Origin: Adiantum capillus-veneris
Taxonomy: Eukaryota > Streptophyta > Polypodiopsida > Polypodiales > Pteridaceae
DNA: 64,000 nt
Reading direction: 5' to 3'
NCBI GenBank assembly: GCA_014529385.2
Contig: CM043942.1
Span: 61,056,684-61,120,683, forward strand
Shown: piece after piece, positions 13,091 through 25,184 of the stretch
How the letters are laid out: each line of letters opens with the position of its first letter
Numbering within the stretch: position 1 is the stretch's first letter
Position numbers and translations under genes: made by a program
Notes under the pieces: model-generated
Seen by the model: the letters and a program-made list of their open reading frames with translations, nothing else
Database searches by the model: none
Told to the model about the DNA's origin: nothing

Positions 13091-13117
<27 letters not shown>

Positions 13118-13547
13118 ACCTTAGTGAGCAAGAAGAGTAGGGCATGACGAGAAGGGAATTAAAAAGGGGGAAGAGAGGAAAGGAGCATGACGAAGTGGAA
13201 TCGAAGGTTGAAGCATACTCTATCTCTCTCGACTCGATAATCTCTCTCTTAATTTGTAGAAGCAAGGGAGTTTTTTTCGAGAGTCGGAGGGAGAGCTCTG
13301 GACGGCATAGAGGAGAGAGTTCTTGATGACAATTGAAGCAAGGAGAGTGACATGGAGAAGATCTCCATCACCGTCATCAACTTAAACTTGATTAATCATC
13401 TTGATAAGGAGCTTAAACTCCTAATTTTCATTTAACCCAAGTGACAATCTCGATAACAATCTGACTTGGCTATTGATTAAGCTGTACTTCAGGCTTTACT
13501 AAGTTTATTGATGATTACGGTGATTGCTAGAGCTGTTTGTATTTGTT

Positions 13548-13626
<79 letters not shown>

Positions 13627-13686
13627 TCTCACAGCCAAAGGACCCGCACCTTCTCAGCTCACCTTTTGAACACATATCGCCCGACA
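13091..13686 (+). repeat. Right direct repeat (candidate 3' LTR) with two (CT)n tracts
   Basis: It is collinear with 8500-9098 and ends in the same CCGACA at 13,681-13,686. Compared with the left copy it has gained a long second CT tract (13,550-13,623) where the left copy has only a short TCTCTCTCACACACC stretch. Sequence upstream of 13,090 is purine-rich, as a polypurine tract would be, but the exact edge is unclear. Confidence 0.7.
13550..13623. repeat. (CT)37 microsatellite
   Basis: A pure dinucleotide run of about 74 bases inside the right direct repeat. Confidence 0.95.
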
Positions 13687-14286
13687 CCGTTTGAAGGGGA
13701 AAAATTTTAAAAAGAAGCAAAGCTTCTGAGCGCTGGTGGCGGGTAGCTACGCAAGGAAAGATGAGGTAGAATCTCACGCTACGGGCCGCACCAGACCTCG
13801 GGCATGTGTCAAAAAAGCCTCCTCAGGCCAAGGCAAAAACACAAAAAGAAGGAGTTTTGTGATTGGTGATGGTCGACGGCCACCTCTATCCTTGGCTAAG
13901 AGTGCCTGCACACGCGGCTCCTCATCCCTTTTTATTCAAACCAATGTGAGACCTAGGGGTGGACATGCATAATGATCTGCTCCCAACCTCCCTACTTCTA
14001 GCCCTTGGCTCTTGCAAGTAGGACCCCTTAACCTTATGCCCTTGCCCTTAGCTCCTAGCCGTACTGAGCCGTTCATACCCCTTTGGTCCTTGGCTTGACA
14101 AGGGAGTTAGGGATATTGAGTGATTAAAATCTTTTGTGATATTTTAGTAAAAAAAGAGTCTTTTCATTTAAGGGTCTTAAATGTTCATTTTATTAAATTG
14201 CTTTGTTATTTTTTATGCTGCTTTTCATAGAAAGCATTAAAATCTCGTTTTGTTTTAGTTTATCAATGACACCCATGAATATGAAT
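13687..14286. other. Spacer between two elements, nothing recognised
   Basis: A 78-codon basic frame at 13,736-13,972 has no motif I recognise and is probably chance. The last five bases, TGAAT (14,282-14,286), are one copy of the target duplication of the element that follows. Confidence 0.5.
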
Positions 14287-15808
14287 TGTAATGGAAAAGT
14301 CCTATGAACTTTGAGAATAGCGGAATTATGAGAATTAACGAGAGCATTTTTGTGAGACTATTTTGAGAATAGAGAGGGTGAACTCAATTGATGGTAGCAA
14401 CATAATCATAGTACTTAGTTAACTTGGCATGAACAATACTTTTGCAAGAAGAGAGAGTTTAGAGGACTTGACAACAGTTGAGGACCGGATTTATGTGGAG
14501 CCGGTCCCCCCTCCAATAGGCTTTTGTATTATAGGTCCGAGAGACTTGGTACAATACAATCTTTGTGTTCCTTGTGACCTAGGTGATGCAATGAAGATGG
14601 AAAGCTTCATGCATCATGAGCTTATGTAGACTTTGTAAAAAGCATTAACTATCCCCAGCCTCAGTCCCAAGGCCTCAAACACCTTCAAAGGTGGAGAGAG
14701 CTAGCGAGGAATGAGGGTAAAGAGGAACAAGAAACATTCATACGAGAAAGAAATAGTTCGTCACTTATCATCTCTATTCTTGCTAGCATACATAATAGCA
14801 TAGTAATGAAGATGGAAAAGATGGCAAGATTAAGCATTGAAGTATGGAGCTTGGTTGGATTTGCATTCCATAGCCAAGAGTGTTGGTGTAGGCTCTTAAC
14901 TTCTCTACTAGCTTGGAGAAGGAGATGGAGCTCTTGCACTTTGCGCTTCACACAATGAAAGTGTGTAAGTGTGTGTGGGAGAGTATATCCCCCAAGCTAG
15001 GCCCCTTCTTGCTTTGGTCGACCCCCCAAACTAGGCCCCTTATTGCTTTGGTTGACCCCCTCTTCTACCTCAACATGGAAGCTCATTGGACCCCTGCAAG
15101 CCTAGCCAATCACATGCAGAATGCATATCAAGGAGCAAGGGTCCCCCTTTCCCCTTTGACAGAGAGGACTTGATAAATGCATAAACAATTAATTAAATTA
15201 ACTAAATTATTATTTGACCCGTTGGGAGGCCAACCAATAGACTTTAGGCACGGCACACTATGAGGGCAACATTGAGAGGAGCTTGACAGGTATCCTATTT
15301 TCTTTCTTTGTACCAAGCTTGCCTTGTGTGAGGGTGTGTGTTCTCTCTCTAGCCCCTTCTTGCAGGGCTCGCTCCCTCCTTGTAGGTGATATTTGTTGAC
15401 TTTGTGGAACACTTTACCCTCAAGCACCTTAGTCATGGAGCACCTTAGTACCTTAGCCATTAAGCACCTCAAGCACTTTAATCAGCAAGCACGACAAACA
15501 CCTCAAGCTTGGGCCGGGCTCCCACCTCAAGCTCAGACCTAGCTTGCCTAACGTCAAAGTACTTTTAACACTAACCTTTGGACGTCTTTAATGAAGTTAA
15601 CCCTAAGGTCTTTAAGCTCCATTACCTAGCCTTGCTCTTTGACATACCATCTCTCATTTGGACACCTTTACTATTGGCCCCATGTTGAGATAGATCTGTA
15701 AGCACATGTTCATATTCTAACCCTTGTTCTCGTTTATTCTCCTATATTAAATGATCATTTTAATATGAGAAAATCATTTGGGTTGGTTAGATATTAGACT
15801 TTATGACA
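14287..15808 (-). repeat. 3' LTR of the chromovirus
   Basis: It starts TGTAATGG and ends ATGACA on the + strand and is collinear over its length with 37,984-39,447. The adjoining TTATCTCTCTCTT (15,809-15,821) is, on the minus strand, a purine tract suited to be the polypurine tract. The short frames within it are not genes. Confidence 0.9.
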
Positions 15809-16199
15809 TTATCTCTCTCTTGAAATCATAGTCATCCTCGACTATGAGGTAGAAGAGATAAAGCCTTAGTCATAAGTCAATGTTTCTTAGCGGGTAGAGG
15901 ATCCCTTTTTACGCTACGGCATCACTCCAAGATGGATGACCAATCCATTTGTGTCTTGGGAGACGTAGGTGCCGCAAGCATGTCTGCTCTTTAGTCCATT
16001 TCATTCTCTCAAAGTAGAGTGACAAAATCTACCTTGTGTTTGAAAGATGTTGTCACCACAAACATGATTGAAAGCATGCATACTATTTAAATTTGTGCAC
16101 AATAAAAAGAGAACTAATCTAAGACAAAAACACTGGTCATTTAAAAGAAATATGTACATTTGCTTACTCTAATGTAGCATTGTAAGCATTGACAAGGTT

Positions 16200-17347
16200 C
16201 ATACTATCCTTTAGTTGTATTCCTTGCATCCATCTATCATCTTCAAAAGGATAATTTTTGAACTTAATAAGATACCGTCAAATAATCTTACCATGTCGTA
16301 GTACCTTGTCTTCATGCCGAAGGATAGCTTCGGGTTGTAGCACCTCTTCTTGGTCTTTGATTTTGGGAGGGTCTTCAATAATTGATTCACCTTGGTGGCT
16401 CTCCTTTGTAGGGCTTAAGTAGGTTCACATGAAAATCATTGTGTATGAGCCAATGGTTGGGCAACTTGAGTTGATAGGCCATCTCATTGAATGGCTTCAA
16501 GATTTGAAAAGTACCATAGTATCTTTTTGCTAGTTTAGTATAATACTTTTGATGGCCTATAGGATTTTTGCCCGTCGTTTGCCTCAAAGTAAGACCCAAT
16601 CATTTTCTTTAAATGTTAAGGCCCTTCTGTGCTTGTTACCAGCAGGTTTTTGCCTTTGTTGAGAGATGGATATAACCTCCTTAATCTTGTGAATAGATTT
16701 TTGTAGATCACATCTATACTCATCGGCAACGAAGATCTTCCCATGTACTTTAAGTAGCAAGGGGTTTTAGGTATTCCCTCAATGATTTCAAAAGGTGATT
16801 TTCCTAAACAAGTATGGAGAGTGTTATTGTACGCATGCTCTACAAGAGGTAAGTATTTTTCCCATTGTGAGCATTGATCTACTTCTGTAACGTAAGTCTT
16901 TAGTGGATCGAGTATCGTAAGATTGGCTATCTCACTTTGGCCATCTGTTTGTGTGTGATAGACCGAAGAGAAATTTAATCTCGTACCTAGATTTTAAAAG
17001 AGACCTTTCCAAAAATTACTGGTCATTCTGGATCTCTATCTGACACGTTGGATGTTGGAAATCCATGGTGTTTCAAAATTTGAGATATGAAGAGAGTTTC
17101 TATTTGGTGTGCCTTAATAGTCTTTTTGACAGGAATAAAGTGTGCTTGCTTGCTAAACCTGTCGACTATTGTCCATATTCCCGTATTCTCATGGATAGAC
17201 TTGGGTAATCTAAAGATAAAATCCATGGATATACTCTCCCATTGTGAATTAGGTATTGGAAATGGTTGGAGTAATCCAGGTTGGTTTCCTCTATCATACT
17301 TAGTCTTTTGGCATACTACACATTTGAAACATACTCTTGTGTGTCCA
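16200..17347 (-). pseudogene. Chromovirus integrase core and chromodomain-like C-terminus (3' part of pol)
   Basis: On the minus strand, 17,226-17,023 carries the integrase core start (MDFIFRLPKS, then TIVDRFSKQAHFIPV), including the first catalytic Asp in the IVDRFSK block. 16,599-16,387 holds the C-terminal integrase segment (KLAKRYYGTFQIL, LLKPYKGEP). Just beyond, about 16,340-16,215, the frame reads EAILRHEDKVLRHGK and YLIKFKNYPFEDDRWM with one internal stop. This fits the chromodomain consensus with its Y-V-W-G and W positions partly replaced. The integrase zinc-binding half lies on the other side of the nested insertion at 29,177-29,413. Stops and frameshifts make it inactive. Confidence 0.8.
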
Positions 17348-17679
17348 TGTTAACCCTCACGGCTCACGGACACCCTATCACCTACGAGACGGACGTTGTA
17401 ACCTACGGTGGACATTGTATTATTTATTTGGTAGAGTCAGGTACTGGGCTTGTCGGTCCAATAGGAAAAGGGTAAGAGTGATCACCGATGAGAGGCGCAC
17501 TCTAACTGGGACATTCAAGGGATTAGTTGGCTAAACATGGGCGCCCAACTGTGAATGGGGTGAGCTCATATAAAAGCCAACTAAACCTAAAATTCACTCA
17601 TTCTCTCATTTGTGCAATAGAAGAGTGCTCTTGCTCCATCTCCATCTTCTTCTTCTTCACCTCCTTGTGTGTGTGTGTA

Positions 17680-17762
<83 letters not shown>

Positions 17763-17994
17763 TCGAGCATTGCGGCGGCACGACGGTGGTGAAGCGATTG
17801 AGCGTGACGTAGCGGCGTCTCCTTCTTCTTCGCGGCGAGGAATCCTCCACGGCAGGAGCATAGAGCGGTGAGTGACACACCATTGCTCTCTTTTGAGCTT
17901 ACTAGTTAAGCTAGTTGTGTGCTTGGAGCCGTCTATGGCTCGCACACAGTGTTAGGCAAGGCCCTTGCTTTGATAGTGCGGCAAGGAGCGCACA
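17348..17994 (+). repeat. 5' LTR of the Tat/Athila-like element
   Basis: 647 bp, TGTTAA...GCGCACA. A TATA box (CATATAAAAG, about 17,568-17,577) would place transcription start about 30 bases downstream. An (AG)38 tract (17,684-17,759) then lies in the transcribed part. The reading frames through the microsatellite are artefacts. Confidence 0.93.
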
Positions 17995-17998
17995 TTTT

Positions 17999-18016
17999 TG
18001 GCGCCGCTGCCGGGGA
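17999..18016 (+). promoter_or_regulatory. Primer-binding site (tRNA-Asp type)
   Basis: TGGCGCCGCTGCCGGGGA begins four bases after the LTR end. The first bases, TGGCGCC, and the CCGGGGA end match the tRNA-Asp-type site of Athila elements. Confidence 0.85.
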
Positions 18017-18159
18017 ATTGCCCTGCACTAAGCCCAAGAGGCACTTTGTGCTTCTCCTATGAGTTGTTTGTAGTAGGAAAGAAGAGGAAGAGGAAGAGGA
18101 ATGAGTTATTTTTTTGCAAGTTGTTAATTTCTGTATTGTCTGCAAGTTCTGTGATTTCT

Positions 18160-18470
18160 GCATAATGTTGTGTTTTCTGTTTGCACACAGTCTTTGCACA
18201 ATTAGTAGTCGTTAGCTTGTTCGTAGTGAATGAATAAGTAGGTAGGCAGTTAGCAATTTCTGTTTGCACACAGTCTGTACACAGTTTTCTGTCAAGGTTT
18301 GCCTGCACACAGTCTTTGCACAGGAAGGTAGTGAGAGAGGAAGTAGGTGGACAGTTAGCCCACTGTCAGTAAGCAGGTAGATTAGTTAGTGGTTAGCAGC
18401 ACTGTTAGTAAGTAGATAAGGTAGTGAGCTGTCTGTGAGCTATTGACAGAAAGGTTAGGTAGGTGTTGAC
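18160..18470 (+). repeat. Leader with short repeated motifs
   Basis: Between primer-binding site and gag, TTTGCACACAGTCTTTGCACA and close variants occur about three times (around 18,180, 18,260 and 18,300). Variants of GTTAGTAAGTAGATAAG/AGTAGGTGG follow. This untranslated leader is a plausible site for RNA packaging or dimerisation signals, but that is inference. Confidence 0.6.
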
Positions 18471-18475
18471 AGTGT

Positions 18476-21400
18476 GTGTGGCCAAGAAAGGGTCACCTAA
18501 ACCGCGCGCGGTCGTCGCCTCAAGTAGTTAAGCTCACACAGAAATTCAGTGGAGACGGAGATGCTAGAAAGCATATGGAAGTCTTTGAACATGTGTGCGA
18601 TTCCTTGGAAGAGCACAATGAGCTACATAAGTGTAAGGCTTTGAGTTTGACCCTAAGCGGAAAGGCTGGAGATTGGTATAGAACCTTAAGAGTAGAAGAG
18701 AAAACGATCTACTCTACTCTTAGGAGACTGTTCTTAAAAGAATACATACGAGAGGGAGTACTTTGGGGTGTAGCCTCTCAGCTCCAGAAAGCCCAACGAG
18801 AAGAAGGCGAAACCGTGAGAGACTTCATTACTCGCCTTAAGAATTTGAATTCTCGATGCAATCCAAACGAGCGATTCAACAACAACCAATTGCTCGATAG
18901 ATTCATTAGGGGACTACGACATGAAAGTCTCTATAATGGCCGAGTCATTAAAGGTATCACTACTTGGGAAGCAGTCACCATGAATGCAATCCAATTGGAG
19001 GATAATTTAATGATTACAGGAGAAAGAGTGTCCGCCGAGCCGAAGTCTAGTAGCTCACAAGCGTCACGGCATGAGCCAATGAAGATAAAGCCAATCGTGA
19101 AAGAGCAAACGATATCTGAGATGACTTTGGCAGATCTCACCAAGGCCATCCAAGAAAGCCTTAGGGGTAATCGTGCTCCACAAAACACTCATATGTATCC
19201 AAGAAGGAAGCAACAATGGTGCTCAATTTGCTTGGGCCCACATACTACGAGTGAATGCCCTACTTTTAGAGTAAAGTTTAACGGGACTTGTAACGCGTGT
19301 GGTAGGTATGGCCATCAAGCGAAGGATTGCCTAATGCTTAAACGCATCATGGAAAATAGACCGCCTATAGCTTAGGAAGACTCACCTCGAGTTCCTGCAT
19401 TGATGCCTACCCCACCCATGGAGCAACAGTTGCCATTACAGCACATGGTCCCTAGAACCCAAAATGTGGTCCAAACCACACTGTTGCCACCTCCAGTGCT
19501 AGGACCGCAACCCCCTCATCCAAGAGTTACACCTATGAACCAAATAGGTTGCGAGTCATCTAGTACTTATGTAGATTGCGAAGAGGACATAGACTCTAGT
19601 ATCACCTATGGAGTCGACATGCTTGAGGAGTGTCCCATGTACTATATGGAAGACCATTGGGGACAAATCAAACCGGTATATCAAGCTACTGCACTAGCAG
19701 CAAGAGGCCAAAACATTAATAGTTTTGCCAGGAGACCACCTCTTCAGTGCTACGAATGTGGTGGACCACATCGAGTAGCTAAGTGCCCCATTAGAATGCA
19801 AAAGAATGCTGCACTAATGCAAACAAGTCAAGGGAGTGCATTGGCAATTTCAATACTCACTTGTAATTGTTGTGGCATAGATCATTTGATCGCACAGTGT
19901 CCTAACAATCCAAACACACCGAAAATCACACCATTGAACTTAATAGAGATTGTTAATGGGACACCACCAACTATAAACATAGCACCAGTGAATGCACTCA
20001 CACGGTCGATGCTCCAAAAGCAAAATTACATCCTCGAAGAGAGAGATGCTGCATCCATTGGCCGAGCGAGAAAGAAGAAAACACGAAGAAAGAAATCCCT
20101 TAATGCTTCTAGCTCAAAACCTAGTTCAAAGACTAACATAGGGACATGAGAGGATCCCATGTATATGAATGACCCTAAGGATGACTCAGATTTGATAGAG
20201 ACCACGGAGACCAAAACTGTTACTACAAAGGAAAAAGCCGGTGAGGAGGATCACGAGAGGGAATTACGTCGAACACCAAAAGAGTATTCAAAGTTAAACC
20301 ACCCAGTTGCGAACCCCCAAGATAAGCCACGAGATACAAAAAATGAGGATTGCAAGAGAAAGATTGGAACCTATCCAAACCCAACAGTGGAAATTGAACG
20401 AGTCCAACAACTGAGGGGTTTGGTGGAATAAACTCAGCGAACATTAGAACCTGAACCCAAACATATCCAGATGTCGGACACAATGTTTCCCACAGAAGTT
20501 CAACCTCACAAGAACTACAGGCCGTTAGCTATACCCAGTATCATTCGGGAAGAGAGTGAGGGTAGGACATCTGAAAGTGGACACACACCTTTCCTACTAG
20601 AGAGAATGTTTGGTGAGGGAATGCCCGACCCCCTTGAGGAAGTGGAGATTACATCTTCACCATTCTCTTGTCAGGGTCCTACGTCGCACAGGACGCCATT
20701 AAATGTTGCCAAGTTGATGGATTTCATGTCTTCAGAAGTTAGAACCACCATCATGTCCAAACTATATAAAGACCCCGAGCTAGTCTCAGCTCTTCTATCC
20801 TTCGTCAATGGAGAATTACAGGCCGGATTACCACAGTTTGCACATATGAACAAACCTGACTCGGTAATGAATGATGAGGAACATTTAGCACCACCATCTG
20901 ACCTAGCGGGACATGAATCTGTAATTGAAGTACCCGTTAACAAGTTGGGGCAATACTTTGAAGGTGATGAATCTAATGCTACTCTACCAATCACTACTAA
21001 AGGATTAACTGTAAAGGGGGTCCTTGACGTTGGTGCGGGAGTCAACATGGTGACAAAGAGTTGTTGGGAGTCTATGGGGCGACCTCACCTTGAAGCCACA
21101 AGCGTAGTGGTAAAAATGGCTAATGGATCTATTGTTACGCCTATTGGAATGCTAAAGGATCTTAGAATCAAGGTCTTGGGATACAGGGTAGGGCAGACTT
21201 TCATTGTTATGGATTTTTCCAAGCATCCTATGTCATTTGAGATGATCTTAGGGCGTCCATTCATGAGGGAAGCAAAAATGGTGCATGACTGGTCCAAAAA
21301 CCACGTCTACTTACAGTTCCAAGACTCTGCCATTCAAGTTGATCTTTTAAGTGGTCGAACGCATCCTCTAGGAAATAAATTCATCATTGATAATCGATCA

Positions 21401-21952
21401 GACACAACAATTCACTTAGCTCCATAACAGCATTGTTACACGTGTAACGAAGACACGGATATTGGGGAGAACTCTCCTTATATGGATATCCTACCAGGAA
21501 TGGCTGAGTCAGACAATGTCGATTGGGTGCACCTAGCGGCAACTATAAATACATGGGGAGCTAGAGGAACATCCTGGGTAACACCAGATGGGGAAGAGAT
21601 ACCACACATTGCACTAGTAAACATGTTAGGTGTAGCGCATGTAACATCCGATGATAAGAAAGAGGCACACGTACCTGAGAGTGAAACCGATGATTCCTCA
21701 AAGGCTTCAGGCCAATACACATCAGAAACGGAATCTCAGGGAGAAATGGATTCAGAACCTGAAGAAACATCGAGTGAACCAAGTATAGAAACTGAACACT
21801 CAAGGCCTAGTACGACCATCTATGGTAATTTATATGAGAGTGAAGAAGATACAAGCGAAGACCTATCAGGCGAGTCGAGTTCAAACATTTACCAAAATCA
21901 AAACCTTAACAAGAAACAAAGGTCATATAAGATCTACTGCGGAATGGCTTAG
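18476..21952 (+). pseudogene. gag and first protease of the Tat/Athila-like element (one frame, four stops before the end)
   Basis: One reading frame runs from about 18,476 to 21,952, broken by TAG at 19,373, TGA at 20,147, TAA at 20,429 and TAA at 21,425. The Gag capsid-like part includes AGDWYRTL and YIREGVLWGV. There are four zinc knuckles: CSICLGPHTTSEC and CNACGRYGHQAKDC near 19,220-19,330, and CYECGGPHRVAKC and CNCCGIDHLIAQC near 19,750-19,900. A retropepsin follows, with LDVGAGVNMV (21,023-21,052) and the closing ILGRPFM (about 21,247-21,267). The usual Thr/Ser after the catalytic Asp is Val here; a variable residue at this position also occurs in Athila-type proteases. An acidic linker with many Glu and Ser ends the frame. 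The three TAA/TAG/TGA changes are consistent with C-to-T decay. Confidence 0.85.
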
Positions 21953-24900
21953 CTATCTAGGGGCATGTGATGCTCATCGAAAGCTAGTAGACAATTGGGG
22001 TGAACATCTCCAGAGTGTCATGTGGTGCAGCCCGCGACCCATTGACCTCGCTCAATTGGAGGTTACAGAGCCGAAATTGAATCGAAATATAAGAAGACGT
22101 CAAAACCGAGAGTTAGCACAACAACAAAAGGAGGTAGAACTAAAAGAAAGGTCTCCGTCAGGACAAGAGCCTGCTGACTTACATACGGCTCCTTAACATT
22201 TTAAATCTTATACCACGGGGGAGCGAAAGGTTGTGTATGCCAAAGTCCAACGAATACCTACCAATGGAAGCAGTGGAGTCTTTGATGGTCCAGCGGTAGT
22301 TAAAGAGATAGAATTAGCAGAACCAGGTGAGGAGTCTAAACCAGTGTTTATTGCTCAAGACCTTACCGAAACTGAAGAGGCTGTACTTAAGGAGCTCCTC
22401 AAGGAATACAAGGATATCTTTGCTTGGACATATCATGACATGAAGGGCGTTCCACCTTCTGTGGTGCAACATACAATTCCCATGATCAACATTGCTAAAC
22501 GCGTCCAGCAACGACCCTATCCAATGAATCCTAAGTACGCCAAAATTGCACAAGAGGAGATTGAAAAACTTATCCAATGTGGATTCATATACCCTATTGA
22601 GCACTCAGAATGGGTTTCTCCAATAGTCATTGTGCCAAAAAAGAATGGGAAACTAAGAGTGTGCGTGGACCTCAAGAAAGTTAATGCAGCTACTAGGAGA
22701 GATCATTATCCCTTGCCATATTCAGAACATGTGCTTGAAAGAGTTGCGGGCAAGGAAGCTTATAGCTTTTTAGATGGGTACTCTGGTTACAATCAAATCA
22801 CAATTGCATTAGAGGACCAAGCTAAAACTGCTTTTATCACAGAGTTTGGAGTGTTTGCATTTCGTGTTATGGCTTTTGGCTTAACAAATGCCCCTGCTAC
22901 ATTCCAACGATTAATAAACACTTCGTTTAAAGAATTTCTAAGGGAGTTTTGTGAAGCTTTCCTAGACGACCTTTGTGTTTATTCTTCTTGGGAGAAGCAT
23001 TTGTTATATCTACGAAAAATATTTGAAAGGTGCAGATTTTATCGCATCTCATTGAACCCTTTCAAATGCCAATTTTGGGTTAAGCATGGAGTCATTCTAG
23101 GGCATATAGTGTCCAAGAACGGGATATCCACAGATGAGAGTAAGATTAAAGCCATTGCCGATTTGCCACCACCTACTAACTATAAAGGAGTTCAAAAATT
23201 TATGGGCCATGTTGGTTATTATCGAAGGTTTATTTTAAACTTTGCCGAGATAGCGCGTCCATTGTACAAGCTTCTTATCGAGTTTCACTGGACGGAAGAA
23301 TGTCATCAATCTTATGAGATATTAAAGAAGGCCCTAACAAGTGCTCCAATCCTGCGAACACCTGATTGGAATGTACCTTTTCATGTGCATATTGATGCAT
23401 CAAATTTTGCTATTGGGTGTGTTCTAACTCAACCAGGAGAACATAAATTGGACTACCCTATTAGCTTTGCAAGTCGCCAATTAAATGATGCCGAGATGAA
23501 CTACACTACTACAGAGCGCGAAGGTCTAGCTATGATTTACGCAGTAAAGAAATTTCGCTATTACCTTCTTACTACCAAGTTTGTGTTTTATGTTGATCAT
23601 CAAGCATTGCTATATTTGGTAAACAAGCCGTGTTCCATAGGTCGAATTACACGATGGTTGTTAATTCTTCTTGAGTTTGACTTCACCGTTGTTGTGAGGC
23701 CTGGGAGGAAACATGTCATGGCGGATCATTTATCTCGTATCCCTAATGGCGAAGCTCCTACGGGGGTTGATGATGAATTGCCTGATACTCCTTTGTTCAT
23801 TGTTGAGACAATGCCTGAATGGAGTGAAAAGATTGTTAACTTCTTAGTTAATGGTTTTCCACCCAAAGAGCTGCGAAAAGATATAGCTCGAAAATTAATC
23901 AAGGAATGCGAACCCTATTGCTTACTGGCGGGAACTCTCTATAAGAGAGGAAAAGATGATGTTCTTAGACGCTGTGCCCGCGAGGATGAGTATTTATATA
24001 TTCTACAAGAGGCACACATGGGCGTAGCTGGTGGTCACTTTTCAGGAAACTTGAGTGCCCGAAAGATCTTACAGTCAGGCTATTGGTGGCCCACTCTGTT
24101 TAAGGATGCATCACTTTTTGCAAAGGGATGTGATGAATGCCAACGCTTCAAGAAGCCACAAAGAAGTGATAGGATGCCTCTACATCCCATCAAGGTAACC
24201 CAACCATTTGAAAAGTGGGGCTTAGACTTTGTAGGACCGATTAGTCCGGCTGCACGTAACATGCAATCACGATATATCATTGTGGCTACCGACTATGTAA
24301 CCAAATGGGCTGAAGCAAAAGCAACACGGAAGGCGGATGCAAAAACAACAGCTAAGTTCCCCTTTGAGAACATTATCACATGTTTTGGATGCCCCTTTGA
24401 ACTTCTGAGTGACAATGGAACTCATTTTATAAATGAAGTAATAAAAGAACTCACATCAAACTTCATGATATCTCACCACAAGTCTACACCCTATTATCCC
24501 CACGCAAATGGCCAAGCTGAGAGTACCAACAAAACTCTCATCTCTATTTTGACAAAGACAATTGACGCTCATCGCACTGATTGGGACCTAAAGCTTACAT
24601 CAGCTTTATGGGCTTATCGTACTGCGTATAAAGTTGCTATTAATTGCACACCGTTTAAGATGGTGTATGGCCAAGAAGCAGTTATGCCATGGGAGTTTGT
24701 CATTCCTAGTCTTCGAGTAGCTTCTCAAGAAGGTTGGGATGGTAACCCCTTAGTGGAGCGATTATATATCCCGGAAAGGCTAGATGAAGAGAGGCAATTA
24801 GCTGTGTGAAATGCTCTAGTGGAGAAGGATAGGAGAAAGAAGTGGTTTGATAGCCATTTAAAGGATAAATACATCAAGGTTGGTGATAAAGTTCTTATGT

Positions 24901-25166
24901 ACGGGGTACGTAATGAAAAGAGGAAATTGAAATACGCTGGTAAGGGACCATATCGAGTGTGTGAAATTACCCCGCAAGGTACCATTCCTGTGGAGACTCT
25001 AGATGGAGTTGAAACCATTGGATTCCTTAATGGGAGTAAATTCAAAAGATATTATGATCCTCTAAGCCAGGAAGAGTTGCAAGCCATCCATCAAAAGAAG
25101 GCTGCCAAGGAACAAGCAGAGCTTAAAAAAATCCAAGCAAGAGTTGAGGCTCGAGAACGACAATAA
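21953..25166 (+). pseudogene. pol: reverse transcriptase, RNase H, integrase
   Basis: A shift of frame near 21,900-21,950 leads into the pol frame, with a TAA at 22,194 and a long open part at 22,233-24,809. RT blocks include KLRVCVDLKKVN, YPLPYSEHVLERV, FLDGYSGYNQI, MAFGLTNAPATFQRL and the catalytic AFLDDLCVYS. RNase H shows HVHIDASNFAIG, TEREGLAMIYAVKKFRYYL and YVDHQALLYL. Integrase has the zinc site (HMGVAGGHFSGN, CDECQRFKK) and a core with LDFVGPI, DNGTHF and NGQAESTNKTL, so the D,D-35-E residues are present. A TGA at 24,807 separates the integrase C-terminal domain (24,819-25,166: KVGDKVLMY, GPYRVCEI). The catalytic residues of RT and integrase are all visible, but the stops prevent a full product. 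Confidence 0.9.
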
Positions 25167-25184
25167 CGTCTTAGACGCCAATGA

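Larger units (their letters stand above)
8500..13686 (+). mobile_element. Candidate degenerate non-autonomous LTR element bounded by ~590-bp direct repeats
   Basis: Two direct repeats (about 8500-9098 and 13,091-13,686) flank about 4 kb. Both begin at a CT microsatellite, share long collinear blocks and end at the same place in ACACATATC-CCGACA. This is the layout of an LTR pair. The interior starts with a gag-like frame on the + strand, continues with an acidic region and has no reverse transcriptase, protease or integrase, so it would be non-autonomous. I find no clear target-site duplication, no canonical TG start and no obvious primer-binding site, so the outer ends are uncertain. A large segmental duplication of one repeat is the alternative. 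Confidence 0.5.

Noticed and set aside
13736-13972. 78-codon basic ORF
   Set aside because: No homology recognised, no splice or start context, and isolated between repeats.
14429-15472. ORFs of 66-114 codons in the left chromovirus LTR
   Set aside because: Short, unlike any known protein and inside an LTR; the matching frames in the sister LTR are not preserved.
17527-17945. Open frames of about 70-115 codons on both strands through the GA tract
   Set aside because: They consist of Arg-Glu or Leu-Ser repeats encoded by a dinucleotide microsatellite inside an LTR, and exist in several frames at once. The same applies near 8,500, 28,800 and 41,000.
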